Source: JADKAV01 sp963733395
GTDB taxonomy: Bacteria; Actinomycetota; Actinomycetes; S36-B12; UBA10799
DNA: 64,000 bases
NCBI GenBank assembly: GCA_963733395.1
Contig: CAVTCZ010000013.1
Coordinates: 124,001 to 188,000, forward strand
Reading direction: 5' to 3'
Both the position numbers and the translations under genes were made by a program. The notes below the pieces were generated by a model. It was given only the letters and a program-made list of their open reading frames with translations. It was not told where the DNA came from and ran no database searches. Of the stretch, positions 44,695-55,018 are shown piece after piece (within the stretch, counting starts at the first letter, position 1; each line of letters starts with the position of its first letter).

Positions 44695-45494
44695 CCCGCA
44701 ATGCGGCGGTGGTCGGCTCCCCGATCTCGCACAGCCTGTCGCCCGCACTCCACCGTGCCGCCTATGAGGCGCTCGGCCTCGACTGGGTGTACTGGGCGCT
44801 GGAGGTCGATGTCGAGCAGTTGCCGGGGTTCGTCGCGAAACTGGACGAGTCCTGGGTCGGGCTCTCGCTGACCATGCCGTTGAAGCAGGCCGTGCTGGAT
44901 CTGGCCGACGAGATCAGTTGGACCGCTCGGGTCACGACGTCGGCCAATACATTGCTGCTGCCGCAGCGGCATGCGCTCAACACCGACGTGGACGGCCTGG
45001 TGACGGCCGTGCGCCGGGCCGGCTTCGACCAGCCGCCCGGGTTCACCGCAACGATCGCCGGGGCCGGGGCCACCGCGCGATCGGCGGTGGCGGCGCTACA
45101 CGAACTCGGCGCCGCCCACGTGGACATGCTCGCCCGCCGGCCGGAGGCTGCCGAGCCGGCCCGGCGCACGGCCGAACTGCTCGGGATCGGACTGGAGCTG
45201 CACGGATTCGGTGAAGGGCAGTACCTGCGGGCACCCTTGGTGATGGCTACCGTCCCCCCGCAAGTGGCTGATCCATTGGCTGCCTCCGTGCCGGAACGGC
45301 CCGGGTGGCTGCTGGACGTCGTCTACGCTGCGTGGCCGACGATGCTGGCCCGGGCCTGGTCGGCGCGCGGCGGAACGATCGTTTCCGGTCTCGAGATGCT
45401 GCTGGCCCAGGCCGAGCGGCAGGTGGAGTTGATGACCGGGCACCCGGCGCCGACTCAGGCCATGCGCGCCGCGCTTCGGTCAACGCACGCCTGA
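44691..45494 (+). CDS. aroE: Shikimate dehydrogenase
   Basis: A 267-residue NADP-dependent enzyme of the shikimate pathway (3-dehydroshikimate to shikimate). Substrate-binding GSPISHSLSPALHRAAY (about residues 9-25), catalytic Lys in TMPLKQAVLDLA (about 65), NTDVDG (about 97), the nucleotide-binding GAGATARS (about 123), and a C-terminal GLEMLLAQAERQVEL helix. GTG start. It ends the conserved block; in mycobacteria the next gene is a prepilin peptidase homologue, here a whole pilus locus. Confidence 0.94.
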   Translation: MTRNAAVVGSPISHSLSPALHRAAYEALGLDWVYWALEVDVEQLPGFVAKLDESWVGLSLTMPLKQAVLDLADEISWTARVTTSANTLLLPQRHALNTDVDGLVTAVRRAGFDQPPGFTATIAGAGATARSAVAALHELGAAHVDMLARRPEAAEPARRTAELLGIGLELHGFGEGQYLRAPLVMATVPPQVADPLAASVPERPGWLLDVVYAAWPTMLARAWSARGGTIVSGLEMLLAQAERQVELMTGHPAPTQAMRAALRSTHA

Positions 45495-45544
45495 CCTCCC
45501 CGATCGGCCATACTCGGAATCAGCCACGTGAAAGGAATCAGGTG

Positions 45545-46624
45545 ATGGCTGACATTGAGGTACCCCACCCCGGCGCCTCCGATATCGTCGGTCGCTTGTT
45601 GAGCGACGCTCTCAGCGAGCACCCTGATGTCCAATGGCTGGGGCTGGTGTCCGAGGACGGTTTCGCGATCGCCTCCGAGGGTGCCTACTCCGTCGACGAC
45701 GACGCCGTGGCCGCAGGAGCGGTACGCATGATGATCCAGGTGCGGGCGATGTCCAAGGCGCTGGGTCAGTCCGGTACCTCGCAGATGTTCCTCGAAGGCA
45801 GTGAGAGCGGCATCTGCGTCATCGACAAGGATCCGTGGGTGGTCGTGGTGGTGGGGGCGCCGGGCGTGCCCATCGGGCTGCTGCGCTACGAGGCGCGGGA
45901 GATCGCCGAAGCCTTCCCGATGGGTCGACGACCGGCACTGCCTGCGGCAGAGGCCTCTCCGCCGGAGCCGGAAGAGCCGATGCCCTCGGATTGGGCGGTC
46001 GTCACCACCGGCACCTTCGTGGCAGGCGAGTTCGACGATTCACCGGCTGATCAGGCCGTAGCCGAGGACGCCGTGACCGAACCCGATGGCGAGCCCGAGA
46101 TCCGCTGGGCGGACGAACCGACCTTGGCCGAGGCCTTCCCCGAACCCGCCGCGGCGGCGGACATCTTCGGCGATGCCGGCCTGGAAACGGTGGAGGAACT
46201 GGAGATGCCATCGGTGGGTGCCGACGATTTCTCCGACTGGCTGAACCCGGAACCCGCCCAGGACGCGATGTTCGACCTGGCACCGGACGCACCGGTGACC
46301 TTCGAGATGCCCGAACCCGACGCCGGTGGCTTCGACCTGCCTGCTCCGGACGCACCGGTGACCTTCGAGATGCCCGAACCCGCCGCCGGCGGCTTCGACC
46401 TGCCTGCTCCGGAGGCACCGGTGACCTTCGAGATGCCCGAACCCGACGCCGGCGGCTTCGACCTGCCTGCTCCTGAGGCTGGCGGGTTCGACCTTCCTGC
46501 TCCCGACGCGGGCGGGTTCGCGGCAGCGTTCGACGATCTGTCGGACCTCGCGCCGCCCAGTGGACCTTCCATCGACCTTCCAGCACCGACGGGGCCCGTG
46601 TTCGAACTTCCACCTCCCGAGTAG
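45545..46624 (+). CDS. Roadblock/LC7-domain protein with acidic repeat tail
   Basis: 359 residues. The N-terminal 115 residues form a Roadblock/LC7 domain (GLVSEDGFAIASEGAYSVDD to WVVVVVGAPGVPIGLLRYEA), as in MglB, which regulates small GTPases and pilus polarity in other bacteria. No MglA-type GTPase is in the window. The rest is acidic, Pro-rich and probably disordered, with 20-21-residue repeats (FDLPAPDAPVTFEMPEPDAG type). AAAGGA precedes the ATG (GTG 45542 also possible). It is the first gene of a same-direction run into pilB, so it probably senses or scaffolds pilus assembly. Confidence 0.85.
   Translation: MADIEVPHPGASDIVGRLLSDALSEHPDVQWLGLVSEDGFAIASEGAYSVDDDAVAAGAVRMMIQVRAMSKALGQSGTSQMFLEGSESGICVIDKDPWVVVVVGAPGVPIGLLRYEAREIAEAFPMGRRPALPAAEASPPEPEEPMPSDWAVVTTGTFVAGEFDDSPADQAVAEDAVTEPDGEPEIRWADEPTLAEAFPEPAAAADIFGDAGLETVEELEMPSVGADDFSDWLNPEPAQDAMFDLAPDAPVTFEMPEPDAGGFDLPAPDAPVTFEMPEPAAGGFDLPAPEAPVTFEMPEPDAGGFDLPAPEAGGFDLPAPDAGGFAAAFDDLSDLAPPSGPSIDLPAPTGPVFELPPPE
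46271..46516 (+). repeat. In-frame 60-63-bp repeats in the LC7 gene
   Basis: Copies start at TTCGACCTG at 46271, 46331, 46394 and 46457 (spacings 60, 63, 63), followed by two short 30-base copies at 46457 and 46487. They encode FDLPAP plus DAPVTFEMPEPDAGG-type units, acidic with Pro and Phe, so the copy number can vary by slippage without breaking the frame. Confidence 0.85.
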
Positions 46625-46630
46625 GCCGTC

Positions 46631-47504
46631 ATGCTGCTGTCCGGCTCGCTCGAAGCCTTCCGCGTCCAGGATCTGCTGGGCCTGGTGGGGCGAAAGCCGG
46701 GGCAGTGGTTGATTACTCTGCGTGGCGGTCCGCGAGGTCACTCTGCCTTCCTGGGCCTGCGGGACCGGGCAGTTGTGTGCGTCGGGGCGGACTTGACCCG
46801 CCAGGACCTGGCCCGGCGCTTGGTCATCGAGGGTGCCATCGGGACCACCGGCCTTGCCGAGGCCCTGCGCCAAGCTGGCGAAAACGGGCTTGGGTTGGTG
46901 CGCGCTCTGGTCGATAGCGACAAGGTGGAGCCCTCCGTGATCGCCCCCACCGTCCACGCGCACGTGGTCAGCGCGCTCGCGTCGCTGACCCACTGGCGCA
47001 GCGGCACGTTCGACGTCGACGTGGTCGACGTGTTGCCCGACGACGTGGGTGTGGCACTGGCCATCGGCGATCTCGGCGCCGAAGTGACCGCGTTGTTGCG
47101 ACGGTGGCGACCCGCCTCGGACCTGCTTGGCGGACCACACACCGTGATGGCCGCATACCCCGGCGATGTCCCGGACCGACTGCGCGGGCTGCACTCCTTG
47201 GTCGATGGCCATCGGACGGTCGCGGAACTGATCGATGCCTCCGGGCACGGCGACATCGGCGACGGTCGTGGACCTCGCTGATCTCGTGGAGGCGCGTTGC
47301 GTGACCCCGTTGACCGGATCGATGGGGGCATTGGAGCAACGACTCGCGATGCTGGCAGCCCTTGAGACCCCCACCGAATCGAGCGGGCGACCGACGCCGA
47401 ACCTGTCGGTCATCCCGGGGGGAGCCGCAACGGCGGAGGAGCCGGAGGCTGAGCCGGCCGATGATCTGCTGTCGACCATCCTGCGGGGGGTGCGCGGGGT
47501 ATGA
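46631..47504 (+). CDS. DUF4388-domain protein, one-base frameshift
   Basis: The N-terminal part (MLLSGSLEAFRVQDLLGLVG to about residue 115) is a DUF4388 (PatA-like) domain. A second domain follows (RLRGLHSLVDGHRTVAELID), and a winged-helix-like end with a disordered Ala/Glu tail. The frame changes near 47263: ELIDASGHGDI must join ATVVDLADLVEARCVTPLTG by removing one base (ATCGGCG). The repaired protein has about 290 residues. DUF4388 proteins accompany gliding, pilus and two-component systems in other phyla. It lies between the LC7 gene and pilB, overlapping pilB by four bases. Confidence 0.8.
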
Positions 47505-49165
47505 AGCAACTCGGCGACATCCTGGTCACGCAGGGTCTGATCAGTAGCGATCAACTCGAGAAGGCGTTGCTCGAACAGCGCAACGCCGGGCACTCGTTGG
47601 GGCGGGTGCTGATCGATCTCGGCATGCTCACCGAATCGCAGGTGGTGCAGGCACTGGCCGCGCAGATCGGCATGCGGTTCGTCGACCTCTCGGAGGTCAC
47701 CATGGACGGCGCTGCCCTGTCCAAGGTGCCGGGTGTGGTGTGCCGGCGGCACAGCGCGATCCCCATCGGTTTCGAGAACGGTCGTCTGGTGGTGGCCATG
47801 AGCGACCCGGCCAACGTGTTCGCCATCGACGACATCCGGTCGGCCAGTGGCATGACGGTGGTACCGGTCGTGGCCACCCGCACCGACGTGCAAGGCGCAT
47901 TGGACCGGCACTACCGCGCCGACGGGGAACTCGACGAGTTGACCACCGCGATCGACGGCGATGAGGAGGACGAGGACCTCGCCTCGATCAGGGAGGTGGT
48001 CGAGGATGCGCCGATCGTCAAGTTCGTCAACCTGCTGATCACCCAAGGTATTCAGGACCGAGCCTCCGACATCCACCTCGAACCGACCGAGTACGACTTG
48101 CGGGTGCGGTTCCGCATCGACGGCGTGCTGCACGAGGTGATGCGCTCACCCAAGTCGATCCAGTCCGGGGTGATCAGCCGGCTGAAGATCATGTCCGACA
48201 TCAACATCGCCGAGCGCCGGATCCCGCAGGACGGCCGGCTCAGTGTCTCCACGAACGGCCAGAAGGTGGATCTGCGGGTGGCCACCCTGCCGACGGTGTG
48301 GGGCGAGAAGATCGTCCTGCGGATCCTGGACAACTCCACGGCCATGCTCGATCTCGCCGATCTCGGATTCCGCGACTTCAACTACGAGCGCTACTCGGCC
48401 AGTTTCGGCAAGCCGTACGGGATGATCCTCGTGGTCGGCCCCACCGGATCGGGTAAGTCCACCACCCTGTACGCGACGGTGAACATCCTGAACCGGCCAG
48501 AGGTGAACATCATCACCGTCGAGGACCCGGTCGAGTACCGGCTGCCAGGAGTGAACCAGGTCCAGACCCACTCCAAGGCCGGACTGACGTTCGCGGCTGC
48601 GTTGCGTTCGATCCTTCGCTCCGACCCCGACATCGTGTTGATCGGTGAGATCCGGGACCACGAGACCGCCCAGATCGCCGTCGAGTCCTCGCTGACCGGA
48701 CACCTGGTGCTGAGCACGCTGCACACCAACGACGCTCCCAGTGCGGTCACCCGGTTGATCGAGATGGGGATCGAGCCGTTCCTGGTCGGTTCGGCACTCG
48801 ATTGTGTGCTGGCGCAGCGGCTGGCCCGACGCCTGTGTCCGAAGTGCAAGGAGCCCTACGAGCCCAGCGCGGCCGCAATGGAGGCGGCGGGGTTCCACCT
48901 CGACTCCGGGCAACCCGTTCCACGCATCTACCGGGCCGCGGGCTGCTCGGTCTGCTCGCGGACCGGCTACAAAGGCCGCGTGGCGCTGCATGAGGTGCTG
49001 CCGATCACCGAACGCATCGAGCGACTGGCCGTGGAAAGGGCCTCGTCGGCGCAGATCGCAACGGCCGCCCGGGAGGAGGGCATGCAGACCCTGCGTTCGG
49101 ACGGTTTGGCGAAGGTGCTGGCCGGCGTGACCTCCCTGGACGAGGTGTTGCGGGTCGTCGTATGA
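47501..49165 (+). CDS. pilB: Type IV pilus extension ATPase PilB with MshEN domain
   Basis: A 554-residue hexameric motor that powers pilin polymerisation. The N-terminus has two MshEN motifs with the canonical five-residue spacer: QLGDILVTQGLISSDQLEKA up to Q26, and SLGRVLIDLGMLTESQVVQA up to Q55. This motif pair binds cyclic di-GMP in MshE-type ATPases, although the leading Arg is Gln/Ser here. Motor: Asp box, Walker A GPTGSGKST (313-321), Walker B IVLIGEIRD, His box, and the zinc tetracysteine (C446, C449, C482, C485) typical of PilB. ATG overlaps the DUF4388 stop. Confidence 0.96.
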   Translation: MKQLGDILVTQGLISSDQLEKALLEQRNAGHSLGRVLIDLGMLTESQVVQALAAQIGMRFVDLSEVTMDGAALSKVPGVVCRRHSAIPIGFENGRLVVAMSDPANVFAIDDIRSASGMTVVPVVATRTDVQGALDRHYRADGELDELTTAIDGDEEDEDLASIREVVEDAPIVKFVNLLITQGIQDRASDIHLEPTEYDLRVRFRIDGVLHEVMRSPKSIQSGVISRLKIMSDINIAERRIPQDGRLSVSTNGQKVDLRVATLPTVWGEKIVLRILDNSTAMLDLADLGFRDFNYERYSASFGKPYGMILVVGPTGSGKSTTLYATVNILNRPEVNIITVEDPVEYRLPGVNQVQTHSKAGLTFAAALRSILRSDPDIVLIGEIRDHETAQIAVESSLTGHLVLSTLHTNDAPSAVTRLIEMGIEPFLVGSALDCVLAQRLARRLCPKCKEPYEPSAAAMEAAGFHLDSGQPVPRIYRAAGCSVCSRTGYKGRVALHEVLPITERIERLAVERASSAQIATAAREEGMQTLRSDGLAKVLAGVTSLDEVLRVVV

Positions 49166-49234
49166 CGCGCGGTCGCTCAAGGAACGGACGCGGACTGCCG
49201 ACACCGACCATGAACGGTCGTGGAAGGACGTCGG

Positions 49235-50428
<1,194 letters not shown>

Positions 50429-50432
<4 letters not shown>

Positions 50433-51650
50433 GTCTCGACACCTTCGACTACCAGGTCCGGGACCGGGCCGGCAAGGTTGTGCGGGGGCGCATCGATGCC
50501 GAGTCGCCGTCCGCTGTGGCCTCGAAGCTGAAGAACATGGGGTACGCGCCGATCTCCATCACCCAGGCCAATGCCGGGCTCAACAAGGAGATCAAGATCC
50601 CCGGGATGGGCAAGAAGGTCAAACTGAAGGACCTCGCCATCTCGTCCCGGCAGTTCGCCACCATGATCAACTCCGGGCTCTCGCTGCTGCGGGCGCTGTC
50701 GATCCTCAGCGACCAGACCGAGAACAAGTACCTGGCCGAGGTCTACGCATCGGTGCGGTTGGCGGTCGAACAGGGGTCTTCACTCTCGCAGGCGCTGGCG
50801 CAGCACCCCAAGGTGTTCCCGCCCATCATGGTCAACATGACCCGGGCCGGTGAGACCGGTGGTTTCCTGGACCAGGTGCTGATGCAATTGGCCGACAACT
50901 TCGAGTCCGAGGTGAAGTTGCGGTCGACGATCAAGTCCGCCATGACGTACCCCCTGGTGGTGTTCGGGTTCGCGATCATCTCGATGACGGCCATGTTGCT
51001 GTTCATCGTCCCGGTGTTCTCGCAGATGTTCGAGGGCCTCGGCGGTGAACTCCCGCTCCCGACCCGCGTCCTGGTCGCGCTGTCGGCGTTGCTGAAGAAG
51101 TCGATGCCGCTGATCATCGTGCTGGTGATCGTGGGCACTGATCCTGTGGGGCAAGTACAAGAACCAGGACCGGGTGCGCAACGTGGTCGACCCGATGAAA
51201 CTGAAGACGCCCGTCTTCGGCCCGCTGTTCCAGAAGGTCGCGCTGTCGCGGTTCAGCCGGAACCTGGGCACCATGATCCACGCCGGCGTGCCCATCCTGC
51301 AGTCGCTGGACATCGTGGCCGACACCACCGGCAATGTCGTGATCGCCCGCGCGGTTCGTGACGTGGAGGTCTCGGTCCGGCAGGGCGAATCGCTGGCCGG
51401 TCCGCTGCTCAACCACCCGGTCTTCCCGCCGATGGTCGTGCAGATGATGGCTGTGGGGGAGGACACCGGCTCGCTGGACGCGATGCTGCACAAGATCTCC
51501 GACTTCTACGACAACGAGGTCGAGGCCACCACCGAGGCGCTGACCTCGCTGATCGAGCCGATCATGATCGCCTTCGTGGGTGCCATCGTGGGTGCGATGA
51601 TCGTGGCTCTGTACATGCCGATCTTCAAGGTGTTCGACCTGATCGAGTAG
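50429..51650 (+). CDS. pilC: Type IV pilus platform protein PilC, one-base frameshift
   Basis: A polytopic platform protein that couples PilB/PilT to the pilus base; 406 residues after repair. Two GspF domains: SSRQFATMINSGLSLLRALS (about 75) with three TM segments, and SRFSRNLGTMIHAGVPILQS (about 270) with the last TM (IMIAFVGAIVGAMIVALYMP). The frame changes in the middle, near 51138: IVLVIVG must join LILWGKYKNQDRVRNVVDPM, so one base in GGGCACTG is extra. ATG overlaps the pilT stop. pilB-pilT-pilC is the usual order of the type IVa pilus core. Confidence 0.92.
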
Positions 51651-51691
51651 TGGGTTGTCGGACGATTGCCCAATCTCCCGCAGGGTGCTTG

Positions 51692-51706
51692 ACCTGTGGT
51701 ACAGGT
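51692..51706 (+). promoter_or_regulatory. Palindrome overlapping a -35-like box
   Basis: ACCTGTGGTACAGGT is a perfect six-base inverted repeat around three bases. Its left end overlaps TTGACC (51689-51694), the only good -35 match in this non-coding region, which is the layout of a repressor operator. Confidence 0.45.
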
Positions 51707-51877
51707 GTTCTGGGTATGGTCCGCCGACGGGATCCTGTGGGGAGGGGAGGGAAGTGGTCGACCAGGCCTCGGGGGGAAGCTCCAAGCCCCCTGTCTTGGC
51801 CCCCGTTCGTCGCTTCCGGGCGGGTGACCGGTGTGCCGGCTCCGACGCGGTATCGCTTAGCCCGGGAGAGATACGGA

Positions 51878-51937
51878 CATCGGGGAGAGAAAGAGGGCGT
51901 ACGGATCACTCCCGAACGTAGCTTTCTCTCCCCGATG
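51878..51937. ncRNA. Perfect 16-bp stem, candidate structured RNA or terminator
   Basis: CATCGGGGAGAGAAAG (51878-51893) and CTTTCTCTCCCCGATG (51922-51937) are exact reverse complements with a 28-base loop. No T-run follows on either strand, so it is not a standard intrinsic terminator, though it could end transcripts from both sides in a high-GC actinobacterium. It may be part of a longer non-coding RNA beginning near 51727. Confidence 0.5.
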
Positions 51938-52164
51938 GGCGGGTGCTGTCCGGCGCGGCTCGGCCGTGTGCCCCAGCGACGAATTCGGTTGCGGCTGTAC
52001 CGAAGCTGATACCCAGAGTGTCGTACCTCGCGGACCGGGTCGCCGACGAGGCGGACTGTCGCGCCGCGCCGGCCGCCGGCTGGAGGACGCTCGGTCAACG
52101 CGGACGATCCGGCGCCGCTGATAGTGCGTCGATCCTGCACCCCAGCAGGCGGGCCAGGATAGAT

Positions 52165-52428
52165 TCAACCGGCGGCGAGCGCCGTCGCCAATGCCGCGGC
52201 CGCTCGGGCGTCCAGCCCGAAGAACCGCTGCAGGTCTTCGCCCGTCGGCTGCCGGTCGCGCCAGACCGGTGACTGCTCCTGGAAGGCGCGGATCCATGCG
52301 ACGTTGAAGGCGGTCATCGTCGGGTGGGCTGCGGGATTCGCCCGCCACGCCTCAACCAGGACCGCCACCGTCGCGTGGAACGCATCCTCGGGGATGTCGA
52401 ACGGGAAGCCGGTGGCGGTTTCGGTCAT
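52165..52428 (-). CDS. Small hypothetical protein, 87 residues
   Basis: A small soluble, helical protein (MTETATGFPFDIPEDAFHAT; Ala-rich C-terminus) not recognised as any family. It is supported as real by its start: CATAAT lies six bases before the ATG on the reverse strand (forward 52435-52440), the leaderless layout, and by codon usage like its neighbours. It lies just after the PAS-GGDEF-EAL gene in the same direction (24 bases) and may be its partner, or have its own promoter inside that gap. Confidence 0.55.
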   Translation of the reverse strand: MTETATGFPFDIPEDAFHATVAVLVEAWRANPAAHPTMTAFNVAWIRAFQEQSPVWRDRQPTGEDLQRFFGLDARAAAALATALAAG

Positions 52429-52452
52429 GCCGGGATTATGCCCGCGCAGGGC

Positions 52453-54888
52453 TCAGGTAGTCATGTGCGGCTGCGGTCGGCCGTAGAGCCAGCCCTGCCC
52501 CATCTCCCAGCCCTGCGCCACCAGCAGCGCGGCCTGCTCCGGGGTCTCCACGCCCTCGGCGACGGTCCGCAGGCCGAGGCCGCGCGCCAGACCGGCCAAC
52601 CCCAGTGCCAGTCGACTGCGCGTGGGATCGGTCGTCATGCCGTCCACGAAGGAGCGGTCGAGCTTGAGGCCCTGGATGGGGAGATCCCGCAGATGTGTGA
52701 TGGAGGAGTAGCCGGTACCGAAGTCGTCGACCCACCACGTCACCCCGAGCGAGGTGAGCTCCAGCATGCTGGCGTGCATCTCACTGCTGGGACGCATCAG
52801 AGAGGTCTCAGTGACTTCCAGGTGCAGGCGGCTCGCCGGGACGCCGGTGGATTCGAGCACCTGCCGCACCGTGGCCACCAGCGATGGATCTGTCATCGAT
52901 GCCGCGGAGAGGTTGACGCTGACGGGCACCGGACTGGGGGTCGCCGCCATGGCGTGGACCGTTTGTACCAGGATCGTCCGGTCGAGTTCGACGATGAGGT
53001 CGGCATGTGCCGCGGCCGGGATGAACACGTCCGGGCCGACGACGCTCCCATCGGGCAGTACCCATCGGGCCAGCGCCTCGAAACCACGGGCGGTGGCGTC
53101 GCTGAGCGAGACGATGGGCTGGAACCAGGCGTGGAACTGCCCGGCGGACAAACCCTCGCGGATGCCGCCGCGCAGGATGATCCGTTCCCGCGCAGTACGT
53201 GCCATCAACGCGTCCTGGAACTCCCAGCGGTTCCCACCGTTGGTCTCGGCGTGATGCAGCGCGCTGGCGGCATTGCGCAACCACTCCTCGGCGTTCTCGG
53301 CGTCGGAGCGGGTCGCAATCCCGATGCTCACCGTGACGTCGATGTCGTGCCCGCCGATGCTGATCGGGGAGGCAACTGCCTGCTGGATCCGTTCGGCCAG
53401 ATCGGCCAGTTCTTCGGTGTCCTCCGCGGGGGCCAGCACGACGAACTCGTCCTCAGTCGTTCGTGCCACGGACATCGGGTGCACGACGGCAGTCAGCCGC
53501 TGTGCGGCGTGTACGAGCACCCGATCAGTGGCCACGTGAGTGAAGGCGTCGGTGACGGCGCCGAGGTCGTCCACCCCCACGGCCAACAGCGACATCGGCC
53601 GGGTCCGGTCCCGCATCAGGCGTTCGAGATCGTTCAGCAGCGAGGCCCGGTTGGGCAGTCCGGTGAGCGGGTCGTGACCGATCTGATGGGCCAGTCGCAT
53701 CCGGGCGGTCATCTCCGCCTGGATGTCGTGGGCTGTCTCGATGTATCCGGTGGCTCGGCCCTCGGTATCGCGGACCACCCGGCGTGCGATCCGCATCCAT
53801 CGCCAGTCGCCGGCCGCCCCGAGCACGCGAGCCTCGAAGTGCGCGTGCCCGAACATCGCGGGGTCGCGGCTGCGTTCCTCGTCGTCGGGGTGGATGTACT
53901 CCCGGACGTTGTGCCCGATCACCTGCTCCGGGGTCCAACCCAGAGCGTGGGTCACGGAGGGGGACACCCAGGTGAGCGTGCCGTCCAACTCCCACTCGTA
54001 GACCACGTCGGCGGCGTTCTCCGCGAGTCGGCGGTACCGGTGCTCCGACTCCTGCAGGCGCAACTGTGCGCGGAAGCGGTCGGTCACGTCCCGCAGTGTG
54101 TAGTTGAGGGCATCGCCGGACTTGACGACCCGCACGTCGAAATAGCGTTCCGACGCGACGATGCTCGCGGGGAATCGGAAGCCGTCCAGCGCCAGCGGCT
54201 CACCGGTGTCGATCACCCGGCAGTAGTGGTCGAACAGTGTGCTCCCGCGGTGACCTGGCAACTCAGTCAGCAGCGTCCTTCCGAGGAACTCCTCGCGGGT
54301 CCAGCCCGTGAGGAAGCATGCCGCCTGGTTGGCATCGATGTAGCGGAAGTCGACGATCGCCCCGTCCGGGTCGCGCAGCGGCTCGAGCACCACGTGCGGG
54401 TCGACCATGGTCTCCATGATCTGGTGAGCCCGGTGCTCCTGTTCCTTTGCGCGTTCGCGTTGTTGCACGAGGTCATCGACGTCACGCAGTCCGACGACCA
54501 CACCCTGGGCGGCGCCGTCTTCCCCGACGATGGCAGCAGCCCGGCCGGACAGCCAGCGGTAGGAACCGTCCTTGCATCGCAGGCGCAACTCCACACCGCG
54601 GGGATCGAGCAGGTCGTTGCCCTGGTAAAGGCGTTCCCGCGCGTCCTTCACACTGGCAGCGTCGTCGGGGTGGAGCAGATCATTGAAGGTCGTGCCGATG
54701 AGTTCGGCGGGCGTCCATCCCAGACACTGCTCGACCGTGGGGGCGATCCATCGGATGCGCTGGTCGGGCCCCGACAGGTAGACCACGTCGGAGGCGTTCT
54801 CCGCAAGTCGCCGGAAGGGCAGGTCGACATCAGCCTGTGTGGTAACAGGCTCCTGTTGTCGATCCGTGCGTGCGGATGCGCGCCCCAT
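52453..54888 (-). CDS. PAS-PAS-PAS-GGDEF-EAL protein, probable cyclic-di-GMP phosphodiesterase
   Basis: 811 residues, no membrane helix or signal peptide, so cytosolic. Three PAS sensor domains (about 25-140, 155-275, 285-395), a GGDEF domain (about 401-560) and an EAL domain (about 570-805). The GGDEF signature is degenerate (TEDEF at 478-482), so cyclase activity is improbable. The EAL domain has all expected residues: E604 in FEALARW, N659, E691, D721/D722 in VDDFGTGYSS, K742, E778 and Q798. It should therefore degrade cyclic di-GMP in response to a PAS-sensed signal. Its place between pilC and the pilin genes, with an MshEN-bearing PilB nearby, points to control of pilus activity. Confidence 0.93.
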   Translation of the reverse strand: MGRASARTDRQQEPVTTQADVDLPFRRLAENASDVVYLSGPDQRIRWIAPTVEQCLGWTPAELIGTTFNDLLHPDDAASVKDARERLYQGNDLLDPRGVELRLRCKDGSYRWLSGRAAAIVGEDGAAQGVVVGLRDVDDLVQQRERAKEQEHRAHQIMETMVDPHVVLEPLRDPDGAIVDFRYIDANQAACFLTGWTREEFLGRTLLTELPGHRGSTLFDHYCRVIDTGEPLALDGFRFPASIVASERYFDVRVVKSGDALNYTLRDVTDRFRAQLRLQESEHRYRRLAENAADVVYEWELDGTLTWVSPSVTHALGWTPEQVIGHNVREYIHPDDEERSRDPAMFGHAHFEARVLGAAGDWRWMRIARRVVRDTEGRATGYIETAHDIQAEMTARMRLAHQIGHDPLTGLPNRASLLNDLERLMRDRTRPMSLLAVGVDDLGAVTDAFTHVATDRVLVHAAQRLTAVVHPMSVARTTEDEFVVLAPAEDTEELADLAERIQQAVASPISIGGHDIDVTVSIGIATRSDAENAEEWLRNAASALHHAETNGGNRWEFQDALMARTARERIILRGGIREGLSAGQFHAWFQPIVSLSDATARGFEALARWVLPDGSVVGPDVFIPAAAHADLIVELDRTILVQTVHAMAATPSPVPVSVNLSAASMTDPSLVATVRQVLESTGVPASRLHLEVTETSLMRPSSEMHASMLELTSLGVTWWVDDFGTGYSSITHLRDLPIQGLKLDRSFVDGMTTDPTRSRLALGLAGLARGLGLRTVAEGVETPEQAALLVAQGWEMGQGWLYGRPQPHMTT

Positions 54889-55006
54889 GTCGTGGACCTC
54901 ACTGCCGATTCGCCCCGTACCCCGTCATGCTTCCACTCCGCCGCCGCACTTGCCCGTCGGGAGCCGATGTGGTGGCGCCTGGGCCACGGCGTCACCGCGT
55001 AGCGCG

Positions 55007-55012
55007 TAGCGT
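55007..55012 (+). promoter_or_regulatory. Probable -10 box of the phosphatase gene
   Basis: TAGCGT ends six bases before GTG 55019, the leaderless spacing used elsewhere in this window; it lies in the divergent gap with the EAL gene. Confidence 0.4.
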
Positions 55013-55018
55013 GAGGGG

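Larger units (their letters stand above)
51651..52164. other. Non-coding stretch with strong RNA-like structure
   Basis: About 510 bases between pilC and a small gene on the other strand, without a credible gene. It holds the ACCTGT-GGT-ACAGGT palindrome at 51692-51706 overlapping TTGACC (51689-51694), a TATGGT box at 51715-51720, a weaker GC hairpin around 51764-51802, a GTATC/GATAC pair around 51851-51873 and a perfect 16-bp stem at 51878-51937. A regulated promoter feeding a structured non-coding RNA is possible. The spacing between the two boxes is 20 bases, longer than ideal. Confidence 0.45.

Noticed and set aside
51650..52009. A possible 119-residue protein starting on the pilC stop codon
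   Set aside because: Arg/Pro/Gly-rich with no recognisable pattern, it crosses the perfect 16-bp stem and lacks a ribosome-binding site; the region is better read as non-coding.
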